Shown here in pieces: positions 33,601 through 48,600 of a stretch of DNA of 64,000 bases. Numbering within the stretch: the stretch's first letter is position 1; each line of letters begins with the position of its first letter. The notes beneath the pieces are model-generated. The model was not told the origin of the DNA and did no database searches. It saw nothing but the letters and a program-made list of their open reading frames with translations. A program made the position numbers and the translations under genes. Source of the stretch: Ciona intestinalis (Eukaryota; Chordata; Ascidiacea; Phlebobranchia; Cionidae); NCBI RefSeq assembly GCF_000224145.3, contig NC_020167.2:5761088-5825087 (forward strand), given 5' to 3'.

Positions 33601-36600
33601 ATTTTAGGTTTTAAAAATGTTCTGTACAAACCATAAATTTTAATTTTTTACCACCTTAGGATTTTTCTTCCCCTGGTTCCAATTCAACAACACCTAATGT
33701 AAATGGAGAATGTCTTGTGTACAGAACAACCACCAACCTATGGGAGTTGGATCAATGTGCTGCCCGCATGTATCATGATGGGACAGCTCACGGCTTTGTT
33801 TGTAAAATTAACCTTCGTAAGTGAATAGGAATTGGTTAAGTCTAAGACAAAGCTTGGGTGTTGAAACGTTGATTTTTAATAACTGTTGGTATAATTTATC
33901 GTGCCAAAATTACATTTCTTGAAAATTAGCGTTTATTTTAATGTTTAATCTTGAAGTTGTAATCTTTTTTAAATATAGTATGTGTATGGTTCTTACTGAA
34001 CATCCATAGTTCAATTAGTACATGTATAGCTTTATTATATGCCCGACATAGAATATCTGTTTTATACTATTCACCCAACTTATAATAAATAGTATTTTTT
34101 ACTCTATCTTCAGATCCAAAATTTCTTAATGTTAAAATGACATCACAATCCTTTTCCGTGTATCCGGGGTTTGCAGAAATGATTATCAATGGGAAGAAAG
34201 TTGATGTAGGTGTTTGTTGTGTTTTGTGTGTATGAATAAGTTAGTAATTTATATTGTTGCTGGTTTATAAAAGAACACCCATGTTATTACTTCACAGTGA
34301 GCAGGAGGTGTATAAATACACCATGTGTGTCTGGTGTATAAGAAGACACCCATGTTATAACCCCACAGTAAGCATGAGGTGTATGATAACACCATGGGTG
34401 TCTGGTGTATAAGAACACACAAATTATAATTCTGTAGTAAGCATGTGTATGACTTCCAAGCCTGCCATTATTTGCATTCAAAGTTAATTATATTCTGCCA
34501 TATTTACAATTTTGCCACAGTGGGAAAGTGATGACCAGATAAAACTTGAGGAGGGTTTAATTCATCTGGCAACACTGGATAAAGTTGGAACACCCCTCTT
34601 CACTGCAAGTGTTAGCACTGATGATGGAACAAATATGGATCCAGTTTTAGAAAACTTTGCCACTACAAACATTGCAGAGGTTATTAATACTTTGCTTCTC
34701 TGATTATCTTCAACCAAAGTTATAACTTGCTAAGGTCAACTAATGAAGGCATTATGATGTGATAATGCTATCTAACTATAACAATATTTTAGTGCTTGTC
34801 TTAATTGCACCTGGGTAATAATTGTCTAACTGTAGGGTGTCAGTAGGATATAAACATTTTATCCGTAACTGTCCTTAGTTTATTGGAATAGAATGAATGT
34901 AACTTACTTTTATCCTCGCGTGGCCGGAAAACGACAGTCGTTATAACACGGGTTAACACCTCGCGCCAGCTTACGAGTTACCAAGTATGTTACTTTGTAG
35001 GTGATTATTTTTTTTTGATTTTTTTTTTTTTTTTTTTTTTTTTATTTTTATGTATGGCTGATAATTTGGACAACCCATTAGTGACCACTGGGTTGGAGCN
35101 NNNNNNNNNNNNNNNNNNNNNNNNNNNNNNNNNNNNNNNNNNNNNNNNNNNNNNNNNNNNNNNNNNNNNNNNNNNNNNNNNNNNNNNNNNNNNNNNNNNN
35201 NNNNNNNNNNNNNNNNNNNNNNNNNNNNNNNNNNNNNNNNNNNNNNNNNNNNNNNNNNNNNNNNNNNNNNNNNNNNNNNNNNNNNNNNNNNNNNNNNNNN
35301 NNNNNNNNNNNNNNNNNNNNNNNNNNNNNNNNNNNNNNNNNNNNNNNNNNNNNNNNNNNNNNNNNNNNNNNNNNNNNNNNNNNNNNNNNNNNNNNNNNNN
35401 NNNNNNNNNNNNNNNNNNNNNNNNNNNNNNNNNNNNNNNNNNNNNNNNNNNNNNNNNNNNNNNNNNNNNNNNNNNNNNNNNNNNNNNNNNNNNNNNNNNN
35501 NNNNNNNNNNNNNNNNNNNNNNNNNNNNNNNNNNNNNNNNNNNNNNNNNNNNNNNNNNNNNNNNNNNNNNNNNNNNNNNNNNNNNNNNNNNNNNNNNNNG
35601 ACACATACGCCCACAATGGTAGCAGCGACGAGCCTTGAACCCATTACCTCTGGGTTAGAGGCAGGCGCGCTAACCACTACGCCACGGCGCCGGACTATGT
35701 CAGATAATTGCCCAGTAGTTATTTTAATATATTTTTACTTTTTTATTAATTTAGCCAAAGGTATCCTACATTGCTTTGGCTACAAGCGGAAAATTTAATC
35801 CAAAATTATGGAATCTGTTCAAGTCAAAAATGACAGCAGTTCCTCTAAGACAATGCTTCTCTGGAATACAGTATGAAGGTACTTTATCTTTACTGTGTGT
35901 TTTACTTTTATTTCTGTATGAAGGTATTGTCTAACTTCCTGTGTATGTATGTAATTGAGTTTATACTTTATATTATGTTTGTTTAAATTCCTAATTTTAA
36001 TTTGATCTGGAATCTTTTCCTTTTTTTTAGAGAGATGCAATTGAAATTTTAAGATGTCTTAAAAGTATCACTAATCAACACTAGAAAATGTTAAGGTTTT
36101 GACAATATTTCTGTATGTTGCTAAAGCTCTTCTTTTTAACATTGAGATACAGGGTTCAAAGCTTGATGCCACCACTGTGACGTGGCATGTTTTGTAAAGA
36201 AAAATTAAGTTAGGTTGCATACATACTTGTAGGGAGGCATGAGGTATATGCAGCCACTGACTGCAAACTTTGTGACAAATAGAGGACTTATGTTATTCCT
36301 CTGTATTTACTATGCCATGTGTATTATTCTTTTTAATTTAAAAAATGCTTAAATGTAGCAAAACTCAGATGGTCATTCTTGACTTAATTATTTTTTTTCC
36401 ATTTTGCCTTAAAAGGTTGGCAAGTACTATTTAAATCATATTGTTTTGTTAAAACATTTTACAGATGCCATTCAAGACGCAGATTTTAGTGTAACAGAAG
36501 ACAGAAGGGCTTTACTTGGTTGTCAAGGTTCAACGTGTGCTGGTTGTTGGGGTCCCGTTGTTTTCAGTAAAGATGGGGAACCCACTTGTCGTATGTACAC

Positions 36601-39600
36601 TGATAATAATGGAGACAGTTATGGGGTAAAGTTGTTAAGATTTTGTTGAAACATATTCTATGTTATCAACTGTTTTTTGCTAATGTTTAAAATTATCTAC
36701 AAAAACTGGATAAGGCAGTTTAAGAACCCATAAAAAATTTAACCAAAAAAAACATTTTGTTACATTTTTTGAGTATTGTTTTAAAAAAGAAAGTTATTTT
36801 AGTACACATCAAAAAGCTTGATATGGAATCATAACCGATTTAAAAAACGTGTTCGATATCGCTCGAAAACACTGAGTGAATTTGGAGAGACATCAACATT
36901 AATTTGTCCATGGTTGTCAACCCAACTACAAAGCATGGGATTTAATGTGTAAGTGTCTAACAACATTTTAAAGATTGTCTAAAAATAACACTTAAACACT
37001 TTTACACTTTACTAAAGTTCTCCCATTCTACACATATGGCAGAAAAGTTATCTCGTTCCAATAGAGCATGCGGAATATATTCTGATTTTATTCTTTATTT
37101 TGTATATTTTTTTGGTGTATACATTTTTTTATAAATTTTTTAACACACCCTTCAATGGTACCATCAAGTCTTAAACCTGGTACCATTAACCTACAATGCA
37201 AAGCCCTAACACACCACTTATGTTTATTAACCTTCTAATTTTGTCATGTTTTAGTGTATAATTGCATACTCTAATGGTACCTGTCATGTTGTAGTGTATA
37301 ATTGCATACTCCTCTAATGGTACCTTTAACCATGTTTGATTGCATTATGAGTGTTCTAATCACTGTAAATGAATGAATGCAACTTACTTTATCGTTCCGT
37401 GGCCGGAAAACGACAGTTGGTGTTAATACACCTCGTGCTAGCTTATGAGTTGCCATGTATGTTACTTTCTGTTTATTGTGTCATCTCTTCTGTCATGTTA
37501 AAGGGATATTGTGGACGCGGATACTTCTCCTCCCCATTCTAATGCAACTTGTACAGCTCCACCATGTGTCCACCAGATCGCCTGTCAAACATTTGACGTG
37601 GCTGATGTAAGTTGGCATTTATTATTATGTTTTTACTGGTGCACTAAAACTGTAGAAAGACATTTAGTAAAAAGGTCTTTTGGAAATTGATTTTTTTTTT
37701 CACAGCAACAAAGTTGACACAGAAAAAACTTTTTTATAGTTAAAAAATAACGAAGATCTATTTTAATTCAGAACATGTTACACACTGGTGATCTCGAATG
37801 AAGTTGGATTTTATTTAATTTTATGCAGAACAAAACCCACAAGTTTACATAGTAACTCATAAGCAGTCATGAGGTGTGTGAAACAGATCACCCGTGCTAT
37901 ATTGGTGTCATTGCGCTGCCTTAAGGGTAAATAATTTACCAATGTGTAATCCTAATTTTGCTTTTACAGGATCCCTCTGTAGTAAACACTATGGTGTTTG
38001 ACAGTTACCTTTTATTCTGCAAGCGTTTCCAAACCACTGGGAAGTTTTATTGTCATATAAACCAAGGATTGAATATATTTGGTAATAATGAAGCGGAAGT
38101 TACCCTGAAACTTCCCTTACCTTCAGGTTTGTATATCGGCTGTTGTTCTCATAGATTATGTTAGGGGCCACACCGATATACATCACTCTTCTAACATTGT
38201 ATGTATGGAGATCATTTAGCAAGATATGAATGAATGAATGAATGAATGTAACTTACTTTATCCTCGCGTGGCCGGAAAACGACAGTCGTTATCACACGGG
38301 TTTAACACCTCGTGCCAGCTTACGAGTTGCCATGTATGTTACTTTGTGGGTGATTATTTTTTTTGAATTTTTTAATTTTTNNNNNNNNNNNNNNNNNNNN
38401 NNNNNNNNNNNNNNNNNNNNNNNNNNNNNNGTCGTTAAGTGTCTTGCCCAAGGACACATACGCCCACAATGGTAGCAGCGACGAGCCTTGAACCCATTAC
38501 CTATGGTTACAGGCAGGCGCGATAACCACTACGCCACGGCGCCGGACAAGATAGTTCATAATAATAACAATAACTTTATTGTCTCTTCAATTACGGTAGC
38601 GAAGATTTAGAAATATTTTAAATGAAAAGACAAGATATAACGACAAAGCAATAGTTGTTAAACATGCTTACAGTTAAAAATATATTTACATTTTGTTGAA
38701 AGAAAATAAGTGTGGTCTTTACACCTAGGTTAGGAATAACTGCTATAATAGCCATGATAGCATAACCCTGTTGATAACGGGATCAGGAACTGAATATACA
38801 AAACTGCTGATGTTACACAACACATCATGTTATAACTTATGAATTGCCATGTACGGATAAATAATTGAACCCATCATGGTCATACACTTTGCCACTATTT
38901 CTTTTCTTCATATCTACAAAGTTAAGCAATGTTTGTAACATGTGTTATAGACTGTGTTGCTAGTATCTAAGTATTAACTAAATATTTAATAAAAAAATGT
39001 TTTAGCTCCACTGTTGGCCACATTTGATGATCTTATACACCTTGGTTCGATCCCATTTGAATTTGGGACCACACATTCAATTAAAGAGCTTGTATGGAAA
39101 GCTAGTAACTGGAAGTGGACAGACAACCAGTTTCCTGTTTTAATTGATGGGGTTAAGGATAGAGCAGTTAGAATAAGGTATTTAAAGAAATTTTTGAATT
39201 CAAATAATATAATTTTATTTAATGATTGATATACCACATTGATGCCTATAAATTGAAAAGGGGAAAACAGATATAAAATAAAAGTAATTACACACTAGCA
39301 GTAAATTATAAGAAACTTATTTGTTAAAAAAGTGTAAAAACTGGTACAGATGCAACACGTTTTTAGTTGTTAAGAAGGCAACTTTTTAAGATAAAGAAAA
39401 AAAAAAATTAATACCAACAGAGTTGCCCTCCCATGTTTGGGTTGATAAAAATATATCTAAAATTTAAAAAAGGAAGAAAAGGAAAGATAAGAAATCTAAA
39501 AGTTGTAAAGTTTACCTCTTGATATTAACCCAGTTCGCAAGAAGTGAAAACACAAGGCAATGTATGTTGGGGAAAGTTGGGAAGTCCGAGGTGTCCAGAT

Positions 39601-42600
39601 GGTTTTAGTTTATCATTCTGGATTCGTATTGTCTCTTTCCCAGATGCTGGTCACTCTATTGTTCTCAACACAAGTTTGTTTCAGATTTTAAAATTATTTG
39701 GTGCAAATTTTTAATACTTTGTCCTAATGCCTTTTTTTTTCTAATAAGTTATTAATATAAACAAATTTGTTTATTGGACTTTATTTTTATTATACATCTG
39801 TTTTTTAAATGTTTTTTGTTAAGACTTGTATCTACTGCTTCTTTGTTAACAAATAAACTGTTTTTGGTGAATTTACAATTATTGTTCAACTTTAGGTGGT
39901 ATTGGCACAAGTGCGTCATGTTCTGGGTTGGGCATTTACATCACCAATGGTTATTTACATGTGGTTGTCAAAGCACTTGGTAAAGCATGGAATACTGATA
40001 TTCCTATTCAANNNNNNGTATAACAGAAGTGTTAAGCTTTTTAGTGTTTTATTCAAAATTTCAACCACATAAATTCACTGGCATAAACAATTTTACCAAC
40101 ACAAATTTACCATTACAAAAAATGTATGATGTTAATTTTTTTCTTAAAGAAATGGACATATATCCATCCGAGGTGGAACCCCAACGATACCTCTACCGCA
40201 AACAATCAGACTGCTGCGATTTTAAATGGGACAACGTCATGTGATTCGGAGCTTAGAATTGGTGGAAGATTTAACAGCGGAATTTTCGATATAGATGACT
40301 TGTATTTCTTTGATGAATTTATGTCAAGTGATGACTATGCTCAGGCTACAAGTAAAAAGTGGTTGATTATTTTGTTCTGCCGGTGAAATGATTGAATATG
40401 TTAATCAACTATGTGTTTACAGTTTGTTAAGTCTAGCTATTAATTACCAAGTCTGTTAACCAACAAATATATCAAACCTTTTTGCAACAACTTAATATTA
40501 AGAAAAATTAGTAGTAAGGCTTTAGTTTACCAACAAAAACTTATTATTTTAAAGTTGAAATAAGATTACTTACTGTAAACAATTTAAAAAAAGGAACGAA
40601 TAATTTTATTTAAAAACTTGAAATTATTCTATACTATGTTTTATGTTCAGCCACAGTCTTACCGCATCGCCACAAGTTATTTGGTTCAACTCACTCATAT
40701 TCATATTTAACACCAATTACATTCGAATCTGGAACCTCCTGTTCAAGGTAAACTTCCTTTTAATAATAATATTTTGCTTGAGAATTTTTAAATCTGAAAA
40801 AAAAAAATTGTTTTGGAATTTTTTAAACCGAAAAAAAAAATTGTTTTATTATTTTTAAAACAAAAATTGTTACTGTTGGTAAAAATTAAATAATAATACC
40901 ACATTTACAGCAACACGATAAACGACCACAGAGGGTGTGCCGACTTTGGTCAAACTTGTCCAGGTTCTTCGATGTATTGTAAACTTGGTTTGACTGTTGC
41001 GTTTCATGTTGAGGTAAATTTGTTCCTTTTTTTAAGTTGTGGGACATCAACATTTCAAATAACTATACAACTATATATTATAATTGTCAAACAATTTTTA
41101 GGGTAATTTTTTTTTTTTTGTGTATGGCTGTTAGTTTTGACAACCCATTAGTAAGTATTAGGTTGAAGTGTCATACATGCCCCCAATGGAATCAGCATCG
41201 AGTTTTAAACTAGTTATTCTTTGTTACGAAAGGAGGGGCCAATGTGTCTGTGACAACATTTTTAAAAAATAACCACCTATAAAGTAGTAACGGGCACAAG
41301 GTGTATTAAACAGAACCATTTTTTTATCAAGACCTTTAACAGTAAACTTTTAACATGTTCTTTTTAGTTTGAAGAAACTCCTGAAAATAATAAGAGAGTT
41401 CTGCTTATATCTAACCTGCCAAGTGCAGTTGTATCATTGGGGTTCCGTGTTGAAGCTTATCAAAGCTCCACAGATGGTTCACTATGGGAAGTGGAGTTAA
41501 AACATACATTTACAGAGAATGGGGAATACCAGAGCAAGAAAATGAGGTAAGATAACATTAGTTTATATCTTTGAATTTATTTTTTAAATAAAACATAGAT
41601 CATGTTAATTTTATATACTATATATTTTCCAATTATATTATATCTACTTACAACATAAAGAAACCAATGAAGTAAACTTGTTTTTTTACAAGTTTCCACG
41701 TAAAAAGTCATACCTTGAATTTTTTTTAGTTTTATGATGGGCACTGGTGTGAAATACATGTTTTGGGTTCAAATGTCACCGAGTTGGGAATGGTCATTTT
41801 GCATGCTGTATCCCACAGACTGTGTATACCACAGTGGAGTTTTTCCTACTGGTTTTTCAACAAACTCAGACTCCCATACAGAACTAATGGTAGGGCCAGT
41901 AAAGATTGCTGCAACCACTATACAGATAGATTGGGTTAAAATAACAGATGTGTGGCTGATTGAACAATCTCTGGACCTTATGATGGTGGCAGGTTTGTAA
42001 AGTGTGCTTTTGTTAAGTTTAACACCTTAACCTTTTGGTGTTTTACTTATTTTTTTTACTTATGTATTAATTAGCATTTTAGTTTTTTGAAATTTTAGGA
42101 GAATCGAAGTGCCGCTTATTTTTTCTTGAATTAATGAATGAATTTTTTTAGTTATATACCTTGGTGTTATATTTAGTACTCAGCTTTGTTGGAAGAGTTT
42201 TTCTTGTTTTTTGCACAAAACAAACATATTTTTCTAATCCTAATTTGTCTTTTGTATTATTTGCTGTATGAGCAGATGAAGTTAGAATGGGTAAACCGCC
42301 TATACATTGGATGGCCCACGGTTCCAATGACTTTTCCTCGCAAAACGGGCATCAGTTTGAGGTAGACAGCAATTTTGTATAACATATACCATTGTTAATA
42401 TATATAAGTCCACGAAAGCTGTTCTAGTCATTTATAAATTAAGTTATAAAATTATTTACTTATATGTTGTAAGGTAATTATAACTTTTTTGTTAAAGGTA
42501 TTTTGTTGTATGCTAATTATTTTCTTAAATATTTTTTTTTATTTTTTTTATTTCTATGTGTAGGTCAAAGGACTTCAGAGCAAAATCTCTGCTTCTTACG

Positions 42601-45600
42601 ATGGCCCAGTAGGTCCAAGGCTAGGGTTCTGGAATAACAGAATAGAGCTTGCCACAGCACAGCAGGCAGGGGACGATTTGGAAACTCGTGCTGGCTGGTT
42701 AGAACTGGATACAACCAGTATAACTTGCCTTCATAATATTGACCTTTGCGAAGATGGATTCACAATCCAGTTCTGGCTTCTGGTTCATGAATGTCGAGTT
42801 GCAGTAAGTTCCGATAAAAAAACTTTGTAAAAACAAAGTGTTTGCTTATTTTAATTTGGTTGTTTTATATTCTGCCAGTTTAAGAAACCTATGAATATTA
42901 ATTTTAAATGCCCAAAGCCACTATACTATAAACTAGTGAGAAATATATGTGTAATGGCGTTTCAAGTTTAATTCTATCCTTGCCAATTCAAACATTGGTT
43001 AGGAAGTATTGGGTTTAAATCCAACACTGAGGTTATAAATATTTTGTAACGAAAAAGTCTCACTGTGTTGAATATTTGGATTTTGGCCAGAAAACTTAAT
43101 GGTTGTAAACTATACAGTGTAACCAATTTTAATTTATATTTCAATGAGCACAAACTTATTTCCTCTGCCATTTACTGCATAAGAACTGTAATCAGGCAAA
43201 GTCATAAGTATTTATTGGCATTCTTTTTCATTAAATGTCAACCTTGGTCACTTAAACCTTACAGGGAACACTAAAGTGATATTTGTTTAGTTAAAATAAC
43301 CCAAACACTTTCCCAGGAGCTAGAAAATGATGATGAATGTGTTTACTTGTCAACGGGGGGTCATGCTGCCCCACTTTCACGAGGGTTCACATTTTCACAA
43401 ATCGTTTCCAAAGCAATTTATCAAGTTGTGGTGTCAACTTCAGAGAGGTTATGGAGAATCAAATTTAAAGCAGATTTTAAAACCCTGTATTCCCTTGTCC
43501 GAATTTCCTGGCAAAAAGATGCAGGTATGCAGATGGGCAATGTTTTCATCATGGTTTACAATATTTAGCCTTGTTGGAGTTTATAAAAAACTTGATTTCA
43601 ATTTTGCGAACATTTTTACACAAAAATAAAACATTCGTAAGCTGTTGAAATAGTTTCTGCCTGTTGAAATGTTATCTTGGTTTCTAATATTTAGGATTTC
43701 GATTTGTTTTCAGGGCTTAGTCTGTTTCTTAATGATATTTTAATGCACCGAGCAACCGACTGGGATTCGATATCTCCTCTCTCTAGCGCCTCTGGTGGAA
43801 CTTTATCAGCAGAATATTATGATCCTTTTACTTCATTAACAATTGGAAAGAGAAATGACCATTTAAGTGGTTTCAGCACATTCAGGCTTGCGGATATTCA
43901 CTTCTGGAGCAATTTAGTTGAAGGAGCACCATTTAGAATGCTTGGTAAATAAATATAACATGTTAAAATGTAAAATAATGTTAAATGTTTGGTTAAAATC
44001 ATTTTTTTTTCTAATTGAAACTAAATTTTAGACAATATTTCTAATTTAGAGTTTTCTGCAGGTGACGTATGCAGAAAAAATTGGAGACAGATAGGTAGCA
44101 TGTGCTATTACCATAAAAGTGGAACCTACACACACAGCCAAGCGGAATCTGCATGTAATGCATTTGCAGATGGCAGCACCCTGCCTATTTTAAACTCACT
44201 ATCGTTATATGAATACTTTGCCGACATGGTTGTTCATCACTGTTTCAACATATTGGTTAGATCTTAGCAGGGTCGACAATGGCGAGAAATATAGGTGGAA
44301 CTTTATTCAAAGGACAGTGGAAAGCATGGTGTGTACATTTACATCATATTATATAATGCTAAATTTATACTACTTAAATCGAAGAGTGAAGTAAAGTTAA
44401 TATTGGTATTATTATAATGTTGCTAGTTTACATAAATACGTTACTTTTTTTTTCTAATACATTTGTTCATTCATTTATTCAAATATTAATTCTCAGAGTT
44501 TTGATTCCTTCATGAACCTTAGTTCTGCAACGGATTCTGCGAAATTCTTTTCAAAAACAGGTGTTTATGGATATCCAGATGCTTTGTGGAGTTATGAGCA
44601 AAACACTAACGCTCAACTCATTTGTCAGTTGCCACTTGTTAAAGGTAGGGTATTCCTTATTTTTATTTTATCTTCTTTAATTATATATCTAGAAAGTATA
44701 TCAAAATGATCGGAAAAAGCAACTTTTGTATATTCATAATTATATCTTAGTTAAATAATTTTTATTTAATTAACAGGCACTTATTGTTCAGATCTACCCA
44801 AATAATTGAACCCATTATGATTATCTGCAAATTGCCCAATTGTTTACCAGTTGTTTGTATTTATGTCGTTTCTTTGCTAATTCTATATATTCGATTTTTA
44901 TGTGCATATTAATTTGGTTATGGAATATTCTTGTCTGTGCTAAAATTAATATCATTGTAACAACAACATGATCTAACTTTTATACAATTTTCTTTTTAGA
45001 TTATTTACACCAAGGCTGTTACAACTTTGACAATGATTTGTCGAATCATAACCACCTCATGGTAAACCTGCATAACCCAACCAACCATAGTGCAAATAGT
45101 AACTCTATTGGATCATACAGCCTACCGCAAGCATGTATGGCTGTTTGTTATGAAAAGTTCAATTCATCAGTGTCAGCTCTTGCCTCATGGAAATGCAATT
45201 GTATGGATTCTAATTTTAATACTACTAAATTGGCAGCCATCACATCATTAGATAAATCTGACTGTTCTTCATCATTTTTTCTTGCTCAAAATCAGCAAAT
45301 GAGTCTTGGGTATTCTAGTTTAAATTTCCCCCTCTCATCTACTAAGGATCTGTCTTACATCCCTGGTGAATACTGTGGGGCTACAGAGTGGGGCGGGGGT
45401 TACAAATGTGGAATAAATATTTTGGGGCAGCAACGTGCAGCAGTGTATGCAACAAGTACACACTTTGCTGTGTACACGCAAGTGTTTCCAGCTACTGCAA
45501 TTTCTTATGTAATGTCCCCAACTAACCAACCTGATATACAGCAAGTGGTAACGTACTGGATTACCATTCTAAAATGCGAAAATTCCAAAAACCCAAGTTC

Positions 45601-48600
45601 AAATTGCGCAGATGATGAGCTTTTGTGGTTCCACATCAGTTTTGGAGATGGGAGCGAATTGGAAAACTTTTATTATCCCGATTCTCTTCGTGCTTCCCGT
45701 TTTGTACATGCCTACAATACTTCCGGCGCTAAACATGTCACCACGACAGTTAAAAACATGGCTAAGTATGATGCTGTTTCACAAACATACACTGTCAAAG
45801 TGTTGCCTAGTATAGAAAAAGTGGAACTGTATTCTGTCGAGCTGGATCTTGTGCAACCGGGGCAACTTGCTGTGATTACTACCATTGGTCTTTCAGGCAC
45901 CCATATGCAATGCACTTGGGTGTATGGTGATGAGTCCCCACCTGAAACATTGTCACTTGAACAACTCCCCATACCTACCACCTACCACAGGTACCAGGAA
46001 GCAGGGGAGTTTATTGTAAGCGTACGTTGCTGGAATCGTCTGCAGTCTCGAACAGTTCAAACACTTGCCGTCGTCCATATGTTAATACATGGGCTTCAAT
46101 CCGCAACTGATGCAGTTGTAGAGTATGGACAACCATATCTTCATACTTGGAGAATTATCCAAGGATCTCATATCGACTGCCTGGTCTTTTTCGGCAACAA
46201 ATCTCTCACCGAAGTTACGCAGGATTATTTTGAAGACGTACAAAACTTCGATGAAGCAATGATGTATTATAACAGCGATACTAAAGTTGGTCATGCCAGA
46301 ATACCTACTCAACTGTATATTCAAGACCCTCAAAACAGCGACAGATGTTTATTACCTGGAGAAGCAACCACTTATACCTTACTTGTCTCGTGCTATAACG
46401 GTGTGACAGACCCGTCCCCTTCCATAGCTACCTATGTTACATTTGAAGTCCCAGTGAGTGGGTTTACATTGACCAGTGAGAAGCAGATAGCACAAGTAAA
46501 TGAGGAGATCTGTGTAAACGTAAATATCTCGTCTGGAAGCAATATAATTCTTAGTTGGAACTTTGGCAATCCACTTCACCCTGAGTACGATGTAGTTGAA
46601 TATTGTGGAGAGGATGAATGCAGGGCAAGGTGAGTGGTAACTTTATGTTAAGTGTGAAAGGTTCTTATATTTAATTGCTCCCTTAAGCTAAAAGTTACTA
46701 TGTTACTCCTGGTTAAAAGGAGTATACTCTGTAAAAAAAGTTTTATTTTATAACATGATTTTAAGTATCTAACCATTATACATACCAACGAAAAATCAAA
46801 ATTTTTGTATTGATAGAAATTCTCAAATGTGATGTAAAGGTAGTGACAAAGTTTTAAACAATGAAATAGCTTCTTATAGTTTTTTGTTTCGGATTCGGTA
46901 TAATAAATAATTCCTCTTTGTAAATAAATAAAAAAAACATAAACTTTTTATGTTTTAGTTTTTGATTGAACATAGCTACATAATATGCTGACTTTATTAG
47001 GTTTAAAAATATATTTTTTATTTTCCATTTTAGACAGGCATGCTTATTGTATGAGCACCGCGGTGATTATATGATTTCTGTTCAAGCGTTTAACTCTCTT
47101 GGATCAAAACAGCGTCAAATTTCGTTGGGTGTTCAAATTCCAATCACCCAACTTGAACTCTTAATAACCCCTGCTATTGTTCCAAATGACGTGACAGTTT
47201 TTCTGCTACGTCATCCTAACCCAACACCAACTGGAAGCGTACTGGTTGATTTTGGAGATGATTCTCCAATCAAACAAATCGATTTAGTTTTAAATGATAA
47301 AACAGGAGAAATGAATTTTACACACAGGTAGAATACAACATTGCGATTTTAGTGTAAATTAACATTCCTAAACAACAATTCGAAGCTTACAATTTTATAT
47401 TTATTACTTAACTGTACAAATGTCATCTATGTTTATTGCTTTTTTCATTTTTTAAACCTTTTAACATATTGCTACAGTTTTCCAACACATCTTAATGTTC
47501 CTAAATGATTTAAGGAATTTTACCTACACTGTTTAGTATAATAACAGTTAATGATCCAACCCAGTGGTCCCTTATTGGTTGTCTAAATTGTCAGCCATAC
47601 TCTAAAAAAAAGAAAGAAATCTAGAAACTTACCTTCTAGAAAGTTACATCCATAGTAGCTATTGGGCGGGCACAAGATTTTAAAATAGAACTGTCGTATT
47701 ATACTAACTGTCTATGCTTTGCCATGCGAACACAAAACAAGTTTGTTTATTGATTTAACTTGCAAAGTTACCCAAACTATCTTTATGACAGGTATACACA
47801 GGTTAAGATATACACAGTGTCCATTCACACATACAATGAAGTAAGCAGAATGAATATTACTCAAACTATACAGATTGGTTTAAACATTGAAGGGGAAAGT
47901 CTAACGCTTGTTTCAAGCAGGTAATGTTGTTATGTATGACTTACATGCAAAAAAATTGTATTTTAATATAAGTCATGACATTATGCTTAGATCTTTAATG
48001 GAAACTGTGTGAAGGGAGTTTAAATGTGGAGTTGTAATCATCTGGTAGTTCAAGAAAAAGAAAATTGCTTTCCTGATTCTATCCTATATTTGCAAAAATG
48101 TTGCTATTTTTTTATTAATGAAATATCAACTTATGAAAAAATGTCATTAACAAAAAAAGTCATTAGTGGAAATTAAAAAACTATTTTCATATTTTCAGTT
48201 TTGCTCGTTCTGCCATTGATGATGTATTTTTTCATTGTTACATTACAATTGGATCGGAAGTTTCATATGAAATTAACTTTGGCGATAACTCAAACATTTT
48301 ACAACTTTCTGAAAATTCTACCCGGCGGTCACCAGAACACCCTGACTTCCACAAAATTCAACATAGATATCTTAATCCTGGAAATTATGTTGTTTCTATG
48401 GATGTGTGGAATGTGTTTGATCGACATCATGTTGTATTAGATCAAATGATAATCGTCCAAAACCCTCTACATAGTGGGAAGTACAACTTAACAGAAATTT
48501 CCGTCCCCCCCATTGCTTTTCCACCCGGTGAAGTTTTATTTTATGGTAAACTTATCCACGATGGTAGCCAAGTGCCTGCTCCATCTAATTGCTGGGCAAA

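Noticed and set aside
34971..35677. Several ~200-residue open frames on both strands across the gap
   Set aside because: They consist almost entirely of translated N bases plus SINE sequence and a T run.
35600..35693. Box-A/box-B-like sequence suggesting a tRNA gene
   Set aside because: The same head occurs in every SINE copy followed by the SINE body. No cloverleaf forms.
48201..48440. Open frame beginning MLVLPLMMYFFIV over exon 53
   Set aside because: It is a shadow of the PKD-domain exon, whose true frame gives HCYITIGSEVSYEINFGDN.
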